A stretch of 64,000 nt of DNA from RGIG7111 sp036839975 (GTDB lineage Bacteria; Bacillota; Clostridia; Peptostreptococcales; Anaerovoracaceae), in NCBI GenBank assembly GCA_036839975.1, contig DAISVU010000003.1:1-64000 (forward strand). Reading direction: 5' to 3'. The position numbers were made by a program, and so were the translations under genes. Under the pieces are notes generated by a model. The model was not told where the DNA came from. It worked only from the letters and a program-made list of their open reading frames with translations, and did no database searches. The stretch's first letter is position 1. Each line of letters opens with the position of its first letter. Shown piece after piece: positions 25,640-33,611 of the stretch.

Positions 25640-25860
25640 TATTAGAGAGAACCGCAGAAATGCGTTCTTGATAAAGCACAGGGAAAACTGTAACAGCTCT
25701 CACAGTGGTCGTCTGGCCAGGGCGTATCCGGCACTGTGGGGGACAACTGAAAATGAATGCTCAACGGCTACCGGATAGTCGTGGCGGACTCGAAGAAGAT
25801 CTTCGGGGCGATCACGATTATCAGATAGTCTGTTTCGTCATGCAATGGCCTTCTTTGGTC
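25640..25860 (+). ncRNA. Candidate structured RNA leader of the phage early region
   Basis: This gene-free stretch of about 220 nt holds consecutive stems: AGAACCGCA with TGCGTTCT closed by a GAAA loop (25648-25667); CACAGTG (25701-25707) with CACTGTG (25732-25738) around an inner CTGGCCAG; and GATAGTCGTG (25774-25783) with CACGATTATC (25813-25822) enclosing CGAAGA-AGA-TCTTCG (25791-25805). It ends just before the ribosome binding site of the sigma-like gene. It may be a cis-regulatory leader or a separate small RNA. A short frame through it has no ribosome site. Confidence 0.5.
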
Positions 25861-25891
25861 CGCCTTGAGCGGAGACAAAGGAGGTCTTTTT

Positions 25892-26392
25892 ATGACAAAA
25901 GCAGGTTACAAGAAAGACGGCAGATACTATGTGTTCTGCAAGGATCACTATGAGGAAGTCAGCGCTGACGTCTACTACGTCATCATGGATGAAGTGTGGC
26001 GTGAGGAAAAGAGAAAGCAGCGCGCCTGGAGATGCCGTGACGGCAACGGGTTCAGATGCAGCAGGAACTGCGAGGAATGCGACCAGTACCGCTACGGCGA
26101 AGGTCCGACCGGAAGTGATGTGTCACTTGGTCAGCTTTATGAAGAAAGTGATTTCGAGCCTAAGGGGTCTGACAGCCATGAAGATGCGGTCATCCTGAAG
26201 ATCGTCCTGGACTCACTGATCGAGGAACTGAACGGTATGGTCCCGGATGCAGAGCGGATTGTTGACATGCTGAAGTATGAGGATCTGGAAAAGGATGTTG
26301 CGAAGGAACTGGGCATCGCCAAGACCACGCTGAATTACAGAAAGAGCAAGGTCGTTGCCTTCCTCCGCGAACATCTGAAGGATTTCATCTAA
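25892..26392 (+). CDS. Phage sigma-like/helix-turn-helix regulator
   Basis: This 166-residue protein has an N-terminal part rich in aromatic and charged residues with a cysteine group (CRDGNGFRCSRNCEEC) at about 57-73 that could bind metal. The C-terminus (about 100-166) resembles sigma-70 region 4: a helical DAVILKIVLDSLIEEL section followed by DLEKDVAKELGIAKTTLNYRKSKV. Similar genes open the early region of many Firmicutes prophages. The start follows AAAGGAGG; an in-frame TTG 27 nt earlier lacks one. It may recognise the unusual promoter-like repeats of the cargo cassettes; that is speculation. A terminator follows directly. Confidence 0.65.
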   Translation: MTKAGYKKDGRYYVFCKDHYEEVSADVYYVIMDEVWREEKRKQRAWRCRDGNGFRCSRNCEECDQYRYGEGPTGSDVSLGQLYEESDFEPKGSDSHEDAVILKIVLDSLIEELNGMVPDAERIVDMLKYEDLEKDVAKELGIAKTTLNYRKSKVVAFLREHLKDFI

Positions 26393-26401
26393 ATACGGAA
26401 G

Positions 26402-26437
26402 TCTCCACCTTTCCCTGTGCGGGTGGAGATTTTTTTT
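26402..26437 (+). terminator. Rho-independent terminator after the sigma-like gene
   Basis: TCTCCACC at 26402-26409 pairs with GGTGGAGA at 26422-26429, followed by eight T. Confidence 0.9.
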
Positions 26438-26519
26438 ATTTCTTTTCGTTCCGGGACTGTCCGGATGTCCGAGGAAAGGTGAGGGGCAAGAGAGCCGCCT
26501 CGGAAAGGAGGGCAGAGAG

Positions 26520-26690
26520 ATGCCTGAAACGATAAGATCCGGCACTGAAAAAAGAAGACGCTACGAAGACACCGCAGGTGTCCTGATGGCGATCAGTGTC
26601 ATAGCAAGGAAACTGGCGAGAACGCTGCTTGCGATCTCGCAGGAAGCCGGGAAAGGAGGTAACGATGGCAAAGAAGAAACAGACAGCTGA
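26520..26690 (+). CDS. Small phage protein, 56 aa
   Basis: A short frame begins MPETIRSGTEKRRRYED with AAGGAGG placed 8 nt upstream, a very good ribosome site. The middle is a hydrophobic helix (VLMAISVIARKLARTLLAIS) and the end is polar. It overlaps the next gene by 26 nt in another frame. No family is recognised. The ribosome site and compact packing with neighbours support it as real. Confidence 0.6.
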   Translation: MPETIRSGTEKRRRYEDTAGVLMAISVIARKLARTLLAISQEAGKGGNDGKEETDS

Positions 26691-26943
26691 TGAACTCCGC
26701 AGCCTGGCAGAGCAGCTGATCAGCATCGCAGACCGTCTGGATCAGGAGAAACCGGAGCCGAAGGCAGAAGAGCCTGCAAAGGAGATCTCCTACACAGACA
26801 TCAGAAAGGTGCTGGCTGACAAGTCCAGAGCGGGACACACGGCAGAGATCAAAGAGATCCTCACGCAGCACGGAGCCGGAAAGCTCTCGGAGATCGATCC
26901 GAAAGAGTATGCGGCGATCCTCAAAGAAGCGGAGGTGCTCTGA
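26665..26943 (+). CDS. Small phage early protein, 92 aa
   Basis: This protein starts MAKKKQTADELRSLAEQLIS, carries a proline- and glutamate-rich linker and ends in a helical module (ISYTDIRKVLADKSRAGHT, then TAEIKEILTQHGAG). Proteins of this look sit just before DUF2800 in many Firmicutes prophages and are sometimes labelled Rrp5-like, a name without functional support. GAAAGGAGGT precedes the ATG at 26665. The stop overlaps the DUF2800 start by one base. Confidence 0.7.
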   Translation: MAKKKQTADELRSLAEQLISIADRLDQEKPEPKAEEPAKEISYTDIRKVLADKSRAGHTAEIKEILTQHGAGKLSEIDPKEYAAILKEAEVL

Positions 26944-28067
26944 TGGCAAGACATGCACTGCTGTCTGCGTCATCATCCCACAGGTGGATACACTGCCCGC
27001 CGAGCATCCGGCTCGGGGAAAAGTATGAGAACCGCGGGAGTGAGTACGCAGCAGAAGGAACAGAAGCGCATCTCCTGTGTGAGTACAGGCTGAAGCAGAT
27101 GCTCGGGATCGATATGGAAGATCCGGTGCCGGGACTTCAGTACTACAGCAAGGAGATGGAAGCCAATGCCGAAGGGTACGCCCAGTACGTGATGGAGATC
27201 TACGAGAAAGCAAAAGAGTCGTGTGAAGACCCCATCGTCCTGATCGAACAGCAGGTCAGCTATGAGAAATGGGTCAGAGACGGGTTCGGGACGGCAGATG
27301 CTCTGGTCGTGGCAGACGGGACACTCCATGTGATCGACTACAAGAACGGAAAAGGGGTGCTCGTTGAATGCGAGGACAACAGCCAGATGCGCTGCTACGG
27401 GCTTGGAAGTCTCCAGATGTTTGACGGGATCTACGACATACAGAATATCGGGATGACGATCTATCAGCCGAACAGGGACAACATCTCCACATGCATGCTG
27501 GTAAAGGAAGACCTGCTCGAATGGGCAGACGAGATCCTCGCTCCGGCGGCAACCCTGGCATTCGAAGGCAAAGGTGAATACGCCTGCGGAGAGTGGTGCC
27601 AGTTCTGTCCGGTCAAGCACATCTGCAGGGCGAGAGCCGATTATGCGATGCAGCTCGCAAGATACGACTTCGCAGATCCGGACGTCCTGGAGGACGAGGA
27701 TATCGAGGATATCCTGGCAAGGGCAGACACGCTCACATCCTGGGCATCCGATGTCAAAGACTATGCCTTGAGACAGGCACTCAGTGGCAAGGAATGGAAG
27801 GGCTGGAAACTGGTCGAAGGTAGGTCAAACAGGAAGTACACGGATGAGGAGAAGGTGGCAGCGGCTGTGGAGAAGGCAGGATTCGATCCTTATGAGAAGA
27901 AACTGCTTGGCATCACGGCAATGACGCAGACCCTCGGCAGAAAGAGATTCAATGAGCTTCTTGGCGAACTCGTCATGAAGCCGACAGGTAAACCAGTGTT
28001 AGTGCCGGAGAGCGATAAACGTCCGGCGATGAATACAGCAAAAGATGATTTCAAGGAGGAAAAATAA
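26943..28067 (+). CDS. DUF2800 phage protein, PD-(D/E)xK nuclease-like with Fe-S cysteines
   Basis: This 374-residue early protein begins MARHALLSASSSHRWIHCPPS, diagnostic of DUF2800. It carries a nuclease-type core (ADALVVADGTLHVIDYKNGKG, about 117-137) with the acidic and lysine residues of a PD-(D/E)xK fold. Four cysteines at about 214, 218, 221 and 227 (CGEWCQFCPVKHIC) resemble the iron-sulfur cluster of Cas4/AddB-type nucleases. A role in phage recombination or replication is likely. It is followed at a one-base overlap by DUF2815, the usual partner. Confidence 0.85.
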   Translation: MARHALLSASSSHRWIHCPPSIRLGEKYENRGSEYAAEGTEAHLLCEYRLKQMLGIDMEDPVPGLQYYSKEMEANAEGYAQYVMEIYEKAKESCEDPIVLIEQQVSYEKWVRDGFGTADALVVADGTLHVIDYKNGKGVLVECEDNSQMRCYGLGSLQMFDGIYDIQNIGMTIYQPNRDNISTCMLVKEDLLEWADEILAPAATLAFEGKGEYACGEWCQFCPVKHICRARADYAMQLARYDFADPDVLEDEDIEDILARADTLTSWASDVKDYALRQALSGKEWKGWKLVEGRSNRKYTDEEKVAAAVEKAGFDPYEKKLLGITAMTQTLGRKRFNELLGELVMKPTGKPVLVPESDKRPAMNTAKDDFKEEK

Positions 28068-28633
28068 TGGCTAAGTTCAACAATCCGATGAAGGTTATCA
28101 CAGGAGTAAATACCAGATGGTCCTACGCAAATGTATGGGAGGCAAAGAGCATCAACGGCGGCACACCGAAGTTCTCTGTTTCACTGATTATCCCGAAGAG
28201 CGATACGCAGACCGTGGAAAAGATCAAAGCAGCCATCCAGGCGGCATACCAGGAGGGCGAGGCGAAGCTGAAAGGCAACAGCAGAAGCGTACCGGCTCTG
28301 TCTGCGATCAAGACCCCGCTGCGTGACGGCGATGTCGAAAGACCGGATGATCCGGCATATGCAAACAGCTACTTCATCAACGCCAACAGTACAACTGCTC
28401 CGGGCATCGTGGATGCCGACAGACAGCCGATCATCGACAGATCCGAAGTGTACTCCGGTGTTTACGGCAGAGCATCCATCAACCTGTATGCGTTCAACAG
28501 CAACGGCAACAGAGGCATCGCATGCGGCCTGAACAATCTGCAGAAGATCAGGGACGGAGAGCCGCTCGGAGGCAGAACGAGAGCGGAGGATGACTTCGCA
28601 GGACTCGAAGACGATGATGACTTTCTCGACTAA
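28067..28633 (+). CDS. DUF2815 phage protein, probable single-strand DNA-binding
   Basis: This 188-residue protein begins MAKFNNPMKVITGVNTRWSY and contains GGTPKFSVSLIIPKSD and VYSGVYGRASINLYAFNSNG, marks of DUF2815, which is regarded as an OB-fold single-strand DNA-binding family related to gp2.5-type proteins. The C-terminus is strongly acidic (DDFAGLEDDDDFLD), as in many such proteins where the tail contacts replication partners. It lies between DUF2800 and the DNA polymerase. Confidence 0.85.
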   Translation: MAKFNNPMKVITGVNTRWSYANVWEAKSINGGTPKFSVSLIIPKSDTQTVEKIKAAIQAAYQEGEAKLKGNSRSVPALSAIKTPLRDGDVERPDDPAYANSYFINANSTTAPGIVDADRQPIIDRSEVYSGVYGRASINLYAFNSNGNRGIACGLNNLQKIRDGEPLGGRTRAEDDFAGLEDDDDFLD

Positions 28634-28688
28634 GTGACAATGAATACGGAGGGCGGGTCATCCCACTCTCCGGGAAAAGGAGATAACG

Positions 28689-28838
28689 ATGTACGAATTT
28701 GCAAAGGAATGCATTATTTACACCGGCTTCGGAATGATACTGGCGCTCGATGTATTCGGTATCGGGTACTGGATATACACGTTCGCAAAGTGGGTTAAGA
28801 AGGTAAGACGCAGAGAAAGAAGTGAGAAGAAACAGTAA
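28689..28838 (+). CDS. Small single-span membrane protein, 49 aa
   Basis: A short frame MYEFAKECIIYTGFGMILAL has one hydrophobic span and a very basic tail (KKVRRRERSEKK), so the C-terminus should lie in the cytoplasm. AAAGGAGATAACG precedes the ATG. It fills the gap between DUF2815 and the polymerase gene. The function is unknown. Confidence 0.6.
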   Translation: MYEFAKECIIYTGFGMILALDVFGIGYWIYTFAKWVKKVRRRERSEKKQ

Positions 28839-28890
28839 GCATGAGGGCGGCGGGAGCATCCTGCCGCCCGTATTTCAGATGGAGATTATT

Positions 28891-30873
28891 ATGGAACGTT
28901 TGGAAATCGATATTGAATCGTACAGCAGCACAGACCTGTCAAAGGCGGGCGTATACAAGTACGCCGAGTCGGATGACTTCGAGATACTGCTGTTCGGATA
29001 CAGCGTGGACGGCGGTGAGGTCATCGTTTGTGACTTTACGGAAGGCGATGAACTGCCGGAGGAGATCCTTGATGCGCTGACTGATAACAGGGTCATCAAG
29101 TGGGCGCAAAACTGCCAGTTCGAGCGGGTGTGCATATCCGCCTGGCTGAAGAAACATCACCCGGAGAAGTTCCGCTCCTACAGCATCGAAGCAGATACCG
29201 TATCAGACTACCTTGATCCGGAAGGCTGGCGGTGCTCGATGGTGTGGGCAGCCTACATGGGGCTTCCGCTGTCACTGGATGCGGTCGGAGAGGTGCTGAA
29301 GCTGAAGGACAGGAAGATGAGAGAAGGCAAAGATCTCGTGAGGTATTTCTGCACACCGTGCCGGCCCACGAAGAGCAACGGCGGCAGGACAAGGAACCTT
29401 CCGGAGCATGCTCCCGACAAGTGGGCTGTATTCAAAGCATATAACCGCAGGGACGTTGAGGTCGAGATGCAGATACAGGAAAAGCTGCATAAGTTCCCTG
29501 TGCCTGAACAGGTGTGGTCGGAGTACCACTTGGACCAGGAGATCAACGACCGGGGGATACAGATTGATATGGACGTGGTCAGAAATGCCATCGATATGGA
29601 CGAGAAGGCAAGGACCGTGCTGACAGCACGACTGAAGGAACTGACAGGCCTTGAGAACCCGAACAGTGTGATGCAGATGAAAGACTGGCTGTCCGGAAAA
29701 GGAATCGAGACAGAGAGCCTGGGGAAGAAGCAGGTCGCACAGCTGATGAAGGAAGTGCCGGATGATCTGAAAGAGGTGCTCCGGCTGCGTCAGAAGACCG
29801 CAAAGTCATCTGTCCGGAAGTACCAGGCGATGGAGACTGCTGTATGCCGGGACGGAAGAGCCAGGGGAATGTTCCAGTTTTACGGTGCCAACCGATCCGG
29901 AAGATGGGCAGGCAGGATCATTCAACTGCAGAACCTTCCGCAGAACCATATGGAAGACCTGGCTGAAGCAAGGGCACTTGTCAGGACCGGGAACTACGAG
30001 GCCGTGGACATGCTCTATGATTCCGTGCCGGATGTGCTGTCGGAACTGATCAGGACAGCCTTCGTGCCAAAGAAGGGATGCAGGTTCATCGTATCCGACT
30101 TTGCTGCGATCGAGGCGAGAGTACTTGCATGGCTTGCAGGAGAGCAGTGGCGCATGGATGCCTTTGAACGGGGCGATGATATCTACTGTGCATCGGCAAG
30201 TCAGATGTTCGGTGTCCCGGTCGTGAAGCACGGGGTCAACAGCGAGCTTCGTCAGAAGGGCAAGATCGCGGAACTCGCTCTCGGCTATGGCGGCTCGGTC
30301 GGTGCCCTCAAAGCGATGGGCGCTCTTGAGATGGGGCTTTCCGAGGAGGAACTGCAGCCGCTTGTGAACACATGGCGTTCGGCAAATCCGGACATCGTGT
30401 CCTTCTGGTGGGCTGTGGACGATGCGGTAAAGACCGCTGTCCGATGCAGGACGAAGACGAAAACACACGGGCTGATCTTCGAGTACCGTTCCGGCATGCT
30501 GCTGATCCATCTGCCGTCCGGACGGCAGCTCACTTATGTGAAACCGCGTATGGGAGAGAACCAGTTCGGTGGTGAGTCCGTGACCTACATGGGTGTCGGT
30601 ACGGGAAAGAAGTGGGAGAGGATCGAATCCTACGGTCCCAAGTTCGTGGAGAACATCACCCAGGCCCTGTCCCGGGATGTGCTCTGCTATGCCATGAGGA
30701 CCCTGTCGCACTGCTTTATCATCGCTCACATACACGATGAGCTGGTCATCGAAGCGGGCGAAGCCGTATCGCTCGATGCCGTCTGCAGCCAGATGGGAAG
30801 GACGCCTCCCTGGGCGGAGGGTCTGATCCTCCGCGCTGACGGCTATGAAACATATTTTTATAAAAAAGACTGA
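28891..30873 (+). CDS. Phage family A DNA polymerase with 3'-5' exonuclease domain
   Basis: This 660-residue replicative polymerase has an N-terminal DnaQ-like exonuclease that starts with LEIDIESYSS and includes WAQNCQFERVCI and YNRRDVEVEM. The polymerase part has motif A SDFAAIEARV (about 403-412), motif B RQKGKIAELALGYGG (about 453-467) and motif C IHDELVIE (about 614-621). There is no 5'-nuclease domain. I chose the ATG at 28891 for its GGAG site 6 nt upstream and because the exonuclease motif starts there; earlier in-frame starts would overlap the small membrane gene. Confidence 0.92.
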   Translation: MERLEIDIESYSSTDLSKAGVYKYAESDDFEILLFGYSVDGGEVIVCDFTEGDELPEEILDALTDNRVIKWAQNCQFERVCISAWLKKHHPEKFRSYSIEADTVSDYLDPEGWRCSMVWAAYMGLPLSLDAVGEVLKLKDRKMREGKDLVRYFCTPCRPTKSNGGRTRNLPEHAPDKWAVFKAYNRRDVEVEMQIQEKLHKFPVPEQVWSEYHLDQEINDRGIQIDMDVVRNAIDMDEKARTVLTARLKELTGLENPNSVMQMKDWLSGKGIETESLGKKQVAQLMKEVPDDLKEVLRLRQKTAKSSVRKYQAMETAVCRDGRARGMFQFYGANRSGRWAGRIIQLQNLPQNHMEDLAEARALVRTGNYEAVDMLYDSVPDVLSELIRTAFVPKKGCRFIVSDFAAIEARVLAWLAGEQWRMDAFERGDDIYCASASQMFGVPVVKHGVNSELRQKGKIAELALGYGGSVGALKAMGALEMGLSEEELQPLVNTWRSANPDIVSFWWAVDDAVKTAVRCRTKTKTHGLIFEYRSGMLLIHLPSGRQLTYVKPRMGENQFGGESVTYMGVGTGKKWERIESYGPKFVENITQALSRDVLCYAMRTLSHCFIIAHIHDELVIEAGEAVSLDAVCSQMGRTPPWAEGLILRADGYETYFYKKD

Positions 30874-30952
30874 CATTTATTCGTTCTGAAGGCTCTCTGC
30901 TGTCCGAGGGATGGTAGAGGCTTTTGGAATTTTCAAATATGGAGGTGGAAAT

Positions 30953-33193
30953 GTGAAATTCACTTTATACACGGCAAACTGCACGGGCAACGAGAAGAAC
31001 TGCCTGTATCCGAACGTCTGCATCATTGAAAACATGGCTGACCTCATGGCAGCTGTGGAGAAAGACCATGTGACCGGACGGTTCAGGGGAAACTACAGGA
31101 GCAGCGGCAACTTCGAACTGTCGGACTGCGAGGTGATGGACTGCGACAACGACCACTCGGAGGATCCGGATGAGTGGATCACGCCGGAGATCCTGGCAGA
31201 CCGTCTGGATGACATCGACTTTGCTCTGACGCCGAGCCGGAACAACATGAAAGAAAAAGAAGGGAAGTCGGCAAGACCGAGATTCCATGCGTATTTCCCT
31301 CACGCCCAGATCCGGGATGCGAAGGCATGCGCGGCACTGAAACATCAGCTGCACGAGAGACTGCCGTTCTTTGACGGCAATGCCCTGGATGCGGCCAGGT
31401 TCATCTACGGGACGCCGTGTCCGGATGCACTCTGGCATGAAGGGGAGATGACAATCGATGAGTGGCTTGCGCCGAAAGATGACAGATCGATCCCGCAGGG
31501 GCAGAGGAACAGCACCATGTCCCGTTTTGCCGGGAAGGTGGTCACGAGATACGGTGCAACAGACCGTGCGCACGAGATCTTCCTGGAGCAGGCGGAGAAG
31601 TGCGATCCTCCGCTGGACGATGAGGAACTCTCCAAGATATGGGCAAGCGCCTGCAGATTCGCAAAGAAGGTGCAGAGCCAGGAAGGGTATATCCCGCCGG
31701 AGGAATATGAGTTTCAGAACAAGTCCTTAAAGCCGGATGACTATTCGGATATCGGACAGGCGAAGATCCTCGCAAGGGAGTATGGTGGGGAACTGAAGTA
31801 TTCGGCCGCAACGGACTATATCCGCTATGACGGCATGTGCTGGGTGGAGTCGAAACAGAGGGCAGTCGGTGCAGCAGAGGAGTTTCTGGATCTTCAGCTT
31901 GCAGAGGCACAGGATGAGCTGGACCGTACGTTTAAGGACCTCATGTCGGCGGGCGTTCCGGAATCAGCTATCCGTACAGGCGGCAGAACACTGGAAAAGA
32001 AGATCAACGGCGATCAGATAAGGGCGTATCGTGCCTACAAGGCTGCCCTTGCTTTTTACACGTTCGTCATGAAGCGGAGAGACATGAAATATGTCACATC
32101 CGCACTCGCTGCAGCAAAGCCGATGCTTGAGATACAGCCGTCCGACCTGGATGCCGATCCGTATCTGCTGAACTGCCCGGACGGGACTTATGATCTCCGG
32201 CAGGGACGCTCCGGAAGGAAAGAACATGACGCGAAGGATCTCATCACGAAGATCACGGCCTATGCTCCGGGCGATGAAGGCAAAGACCTGTGGCTCGACT
32301 CCCTCGACCTCACGTTCCGCGGGGATCAGGAACTTATCGATTACGTGCAGCAGATAACAGGAATCGGAGCGGTCGGCATGGTGAACCTCGAAGCCATGAT
32401 CATCTCATATGGGGAAGGCTCAAACGGCAAGTCCACGTTCTGGAACTCCATCGCAGGCGCACTCGGGACATACAACGGGAATATCTCTGCCGATACGCTG
32501 ACGGTCGGCTGCAGACGGAACGTGAAACCGGAGCTGGCGGAGGCGAAAGGCAAGCGTCTGCTGATCGCAGCGGAAATGGAGGAGGGCATGCGGCTCAACA
32601 CATCAACGGTCAAGCAGCTCTGCTCCACCGATGAGATCTTTGCGGAAAAGAAGTACAAGGACCCGTTCTCGTTCACACCGAGCCATACGCTCGTCCTGTA
32701 CACGAACCATCTGCCGAGAGTCGGCGCGATGGATGCAGGCATCTGGCGAAGGCTCATCGTCATCCCGTTCAATGCCAGGATCACCGGAAGCAGCGACAAG
32801 AAGAACTACGGCGAGTTCCTCTTGAAGAATGCCGGCCCGTATATCGTTTCGTGGATCATCGAGGGGGCGAAGAAGGCCATTGAAGCCGACTTCCGGATAC
32901 CGCTCCCGAAAGTGGTGCGTGATGCCATCGAAAGCTACCGCGCCGACAACGATTGGCTGGGTCATTTCATCGAGGAGTGCTGCGATACCGGAACAGGCCT
33001 TGAGGAGAGATCCGGAGAACTCTACCAGGCATACCGCGCCTTTTGCAGCAGGACGGGTGAGTATGTCAGGAGCACCACTGATTTCTACAATGCCCTGGAG
33101 GCGGCGGGCATGGAACGCAAAAAGAGGAAAGCGGGGATGTATGTCCTCGAAATCGCTCTGAGCATTGAAAAATCAGAGGATGTACCGTTTTAG
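30953..33193 (+). CDS. Phage primase-helicase, D5/P4 type
   Basis: This 746-residue protein joins a primase-like N-terminus to a helicase. Residues about 1-170 (NYRSSGNFELSDCEVMDCDN, RPRFHAYFPHA) resemble an archaeo-eukaryotic primase fold. Residues about 430-700 are a D5-like superfamily 3 helicase with P-loop SYGEGSNGKSTFWNS (about 486-500), LLIAAEMEEG and LVLYTNHLPR. The C-terminus is a small winged-helix-like region. It would unwind phage DNA and prime synthesis for the family A polymerase. The GTG start at 30953 has GGAGGTGG just upstream; the earlier ATG at 30911 has none. Confidence 0.9.
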   Translation: MKFTLYTANCTGNEKNCLYPNVCIIENMADLMAAVEKDHVTGRFRGNYRSSGNFELSDCEVMDCDNDHSEDPDEWITPEILADRLDDIDFALTPSRNNMKEKEGKSARPRFHAYFPHAQIRDAKACAALKHQLHERLPFFDGNALDAARFIYGTPCPDALWHEGEMTIDEWLAPKDDRSIPQGQRNSTMSRFAGKVVTRYGATDRAHEIFLEQAEKCDPPLDDEELSKIWASACRFAKKVQSQEGYIPPEEYEFQNKSLKPDDYSDIGQAKILAREYGGELKYSAATDYIRYDGMCWVESKQRAVGAAEEFLDLQLAEAQDELDRTFKDLMSAGVPESAIRTGGRTLEKKINGDQIRAYRAYKAALAFYTFVMKRRDMKYVTSALAAAKPMLEIQPSDLDADPYLLNCPDGTYDLRQGRSGRKEHDAKDLITKITAYAPGDEGKDLWLDSLDLTFRGDQELIDYVQQITGIGAVGMVNLEAMIISYGEGSNGKSTFWNSIAGALGTYNGNISADTLTVGCRRNVKPELAEAKGKRLLIAAEMEEGMRLNTSTVKQLCSTDEIFAEKKYKDPFSFTPSHTLVLYTNHLPRVGAMDAGIWRRLIVIPFNARITGSSDKKNYGEFLLKNAGPYIVSWIIEGAKKAIEADFRIPLPKVVRDAIESYRADNDWLGHFIEECCDTGTGLEERSGELYQAYRAFCSRTGEYVRSTTDFYNALEAAGMERKKRKAGMYVLEIALSIEKSEDVPF

Positions 33194-33203
33194 AAGTTAA
33201 AAG

Positions 33204-33309
33204 GGTGCAGGTCGGTGCAGGTCTTAGTATAAAACCCCCTTTAGGGCAGTTTCTTCCGGAAAAATCTCTCTAAGAGGAGTTTATGAAATGACCTGCACTG
33301 ACCTGCACC
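33204..33309. repeat. Long inverted repeat built from tandem GGTGCAGGTC units
   Basis: Two tandem copies of GGTGCAGGTC (33204-33213 and 33214-33223) are mirrored by GACCTGCACT and GACCTGCACC (33290-33309), so the 20-bp arms match at 19 of 20 positions around a 66-nt centre. The array sits between the primase-helicase and the nuclease gene. Iteron-like binding sites for a replication protein or a large mRNA stem are both possible. Confidence 0.75.
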
Positions 33310-33329
33310 ACCGGAAAGGAAATAGTGAA

Positions 33330-33611
33330 ATGCTGGAAATGGAGATAGAGAGAAAACTGGTGCGCGCCGTTCAGATGATGGGTGGCATGGCGGTAAAGTT
33401 CGTGTCACCAGGATTTGATGGAATGCCTGACAGGATCGTGCTACTTAAGGGCGGGCGAATGGCGTTCGTGGAAGTAAAGCGTCCGGGTGAAAAGCCGAGG
33501 CCCCTTCAGGAGTCAAGGCACAGGAGACTTCGTCAGTTAGGTTTCAAAGTGTATGTCCTTGACAGCGAGGAAATGATAGGAGAGATCATCGATGAAATAC
33601 GAGCCATATGA
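33330..33611 (+). CDS. VRR-NUC domain nuclease
   Basis: This is a 93-residue stand-alone VRR-NUC protein. The core reads GFDGMPDRIVLLKGGRMAFV then EVKRPGEKP, placing the aspartate, glutamate and lysine of a PD-(D/E)xK active site. Stand-alone VRR-NUC proteins are common in phage replication modules and resolve branched DNA structures. AAAGGAAA precedes the ATG at 33330; the in-frame ATG at 33288 lies inside the inverted repeat without a site. Its end overlaps the helicase gene by 20 nt. Confidence 0.88.
   Translation: MLEMEIERKLVRAVQMMGGMAVKFVSPGFDGMPDRIVLLKGGRMAFVEVKRPGEKPRPLQESRHRRLRQLGFKVYVLDSEEMIGEIIDEIRAI

Noticed and set aside
25705..25953. 82-aa open frame in the phage leader region
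   Set aside because: No ribosome binding site, it crosses the stems of the candidate RNA and runs into the well-supported sigma-like gene in another frame. The translation has no protein-like pattern.
29806..30876. 356-aa open frame on the minus strand inside the DNA polymerase gene
   Set aside because: The sense strand encodes all polymerase motifs. The antisense frame shows no motif and no ribosome site.
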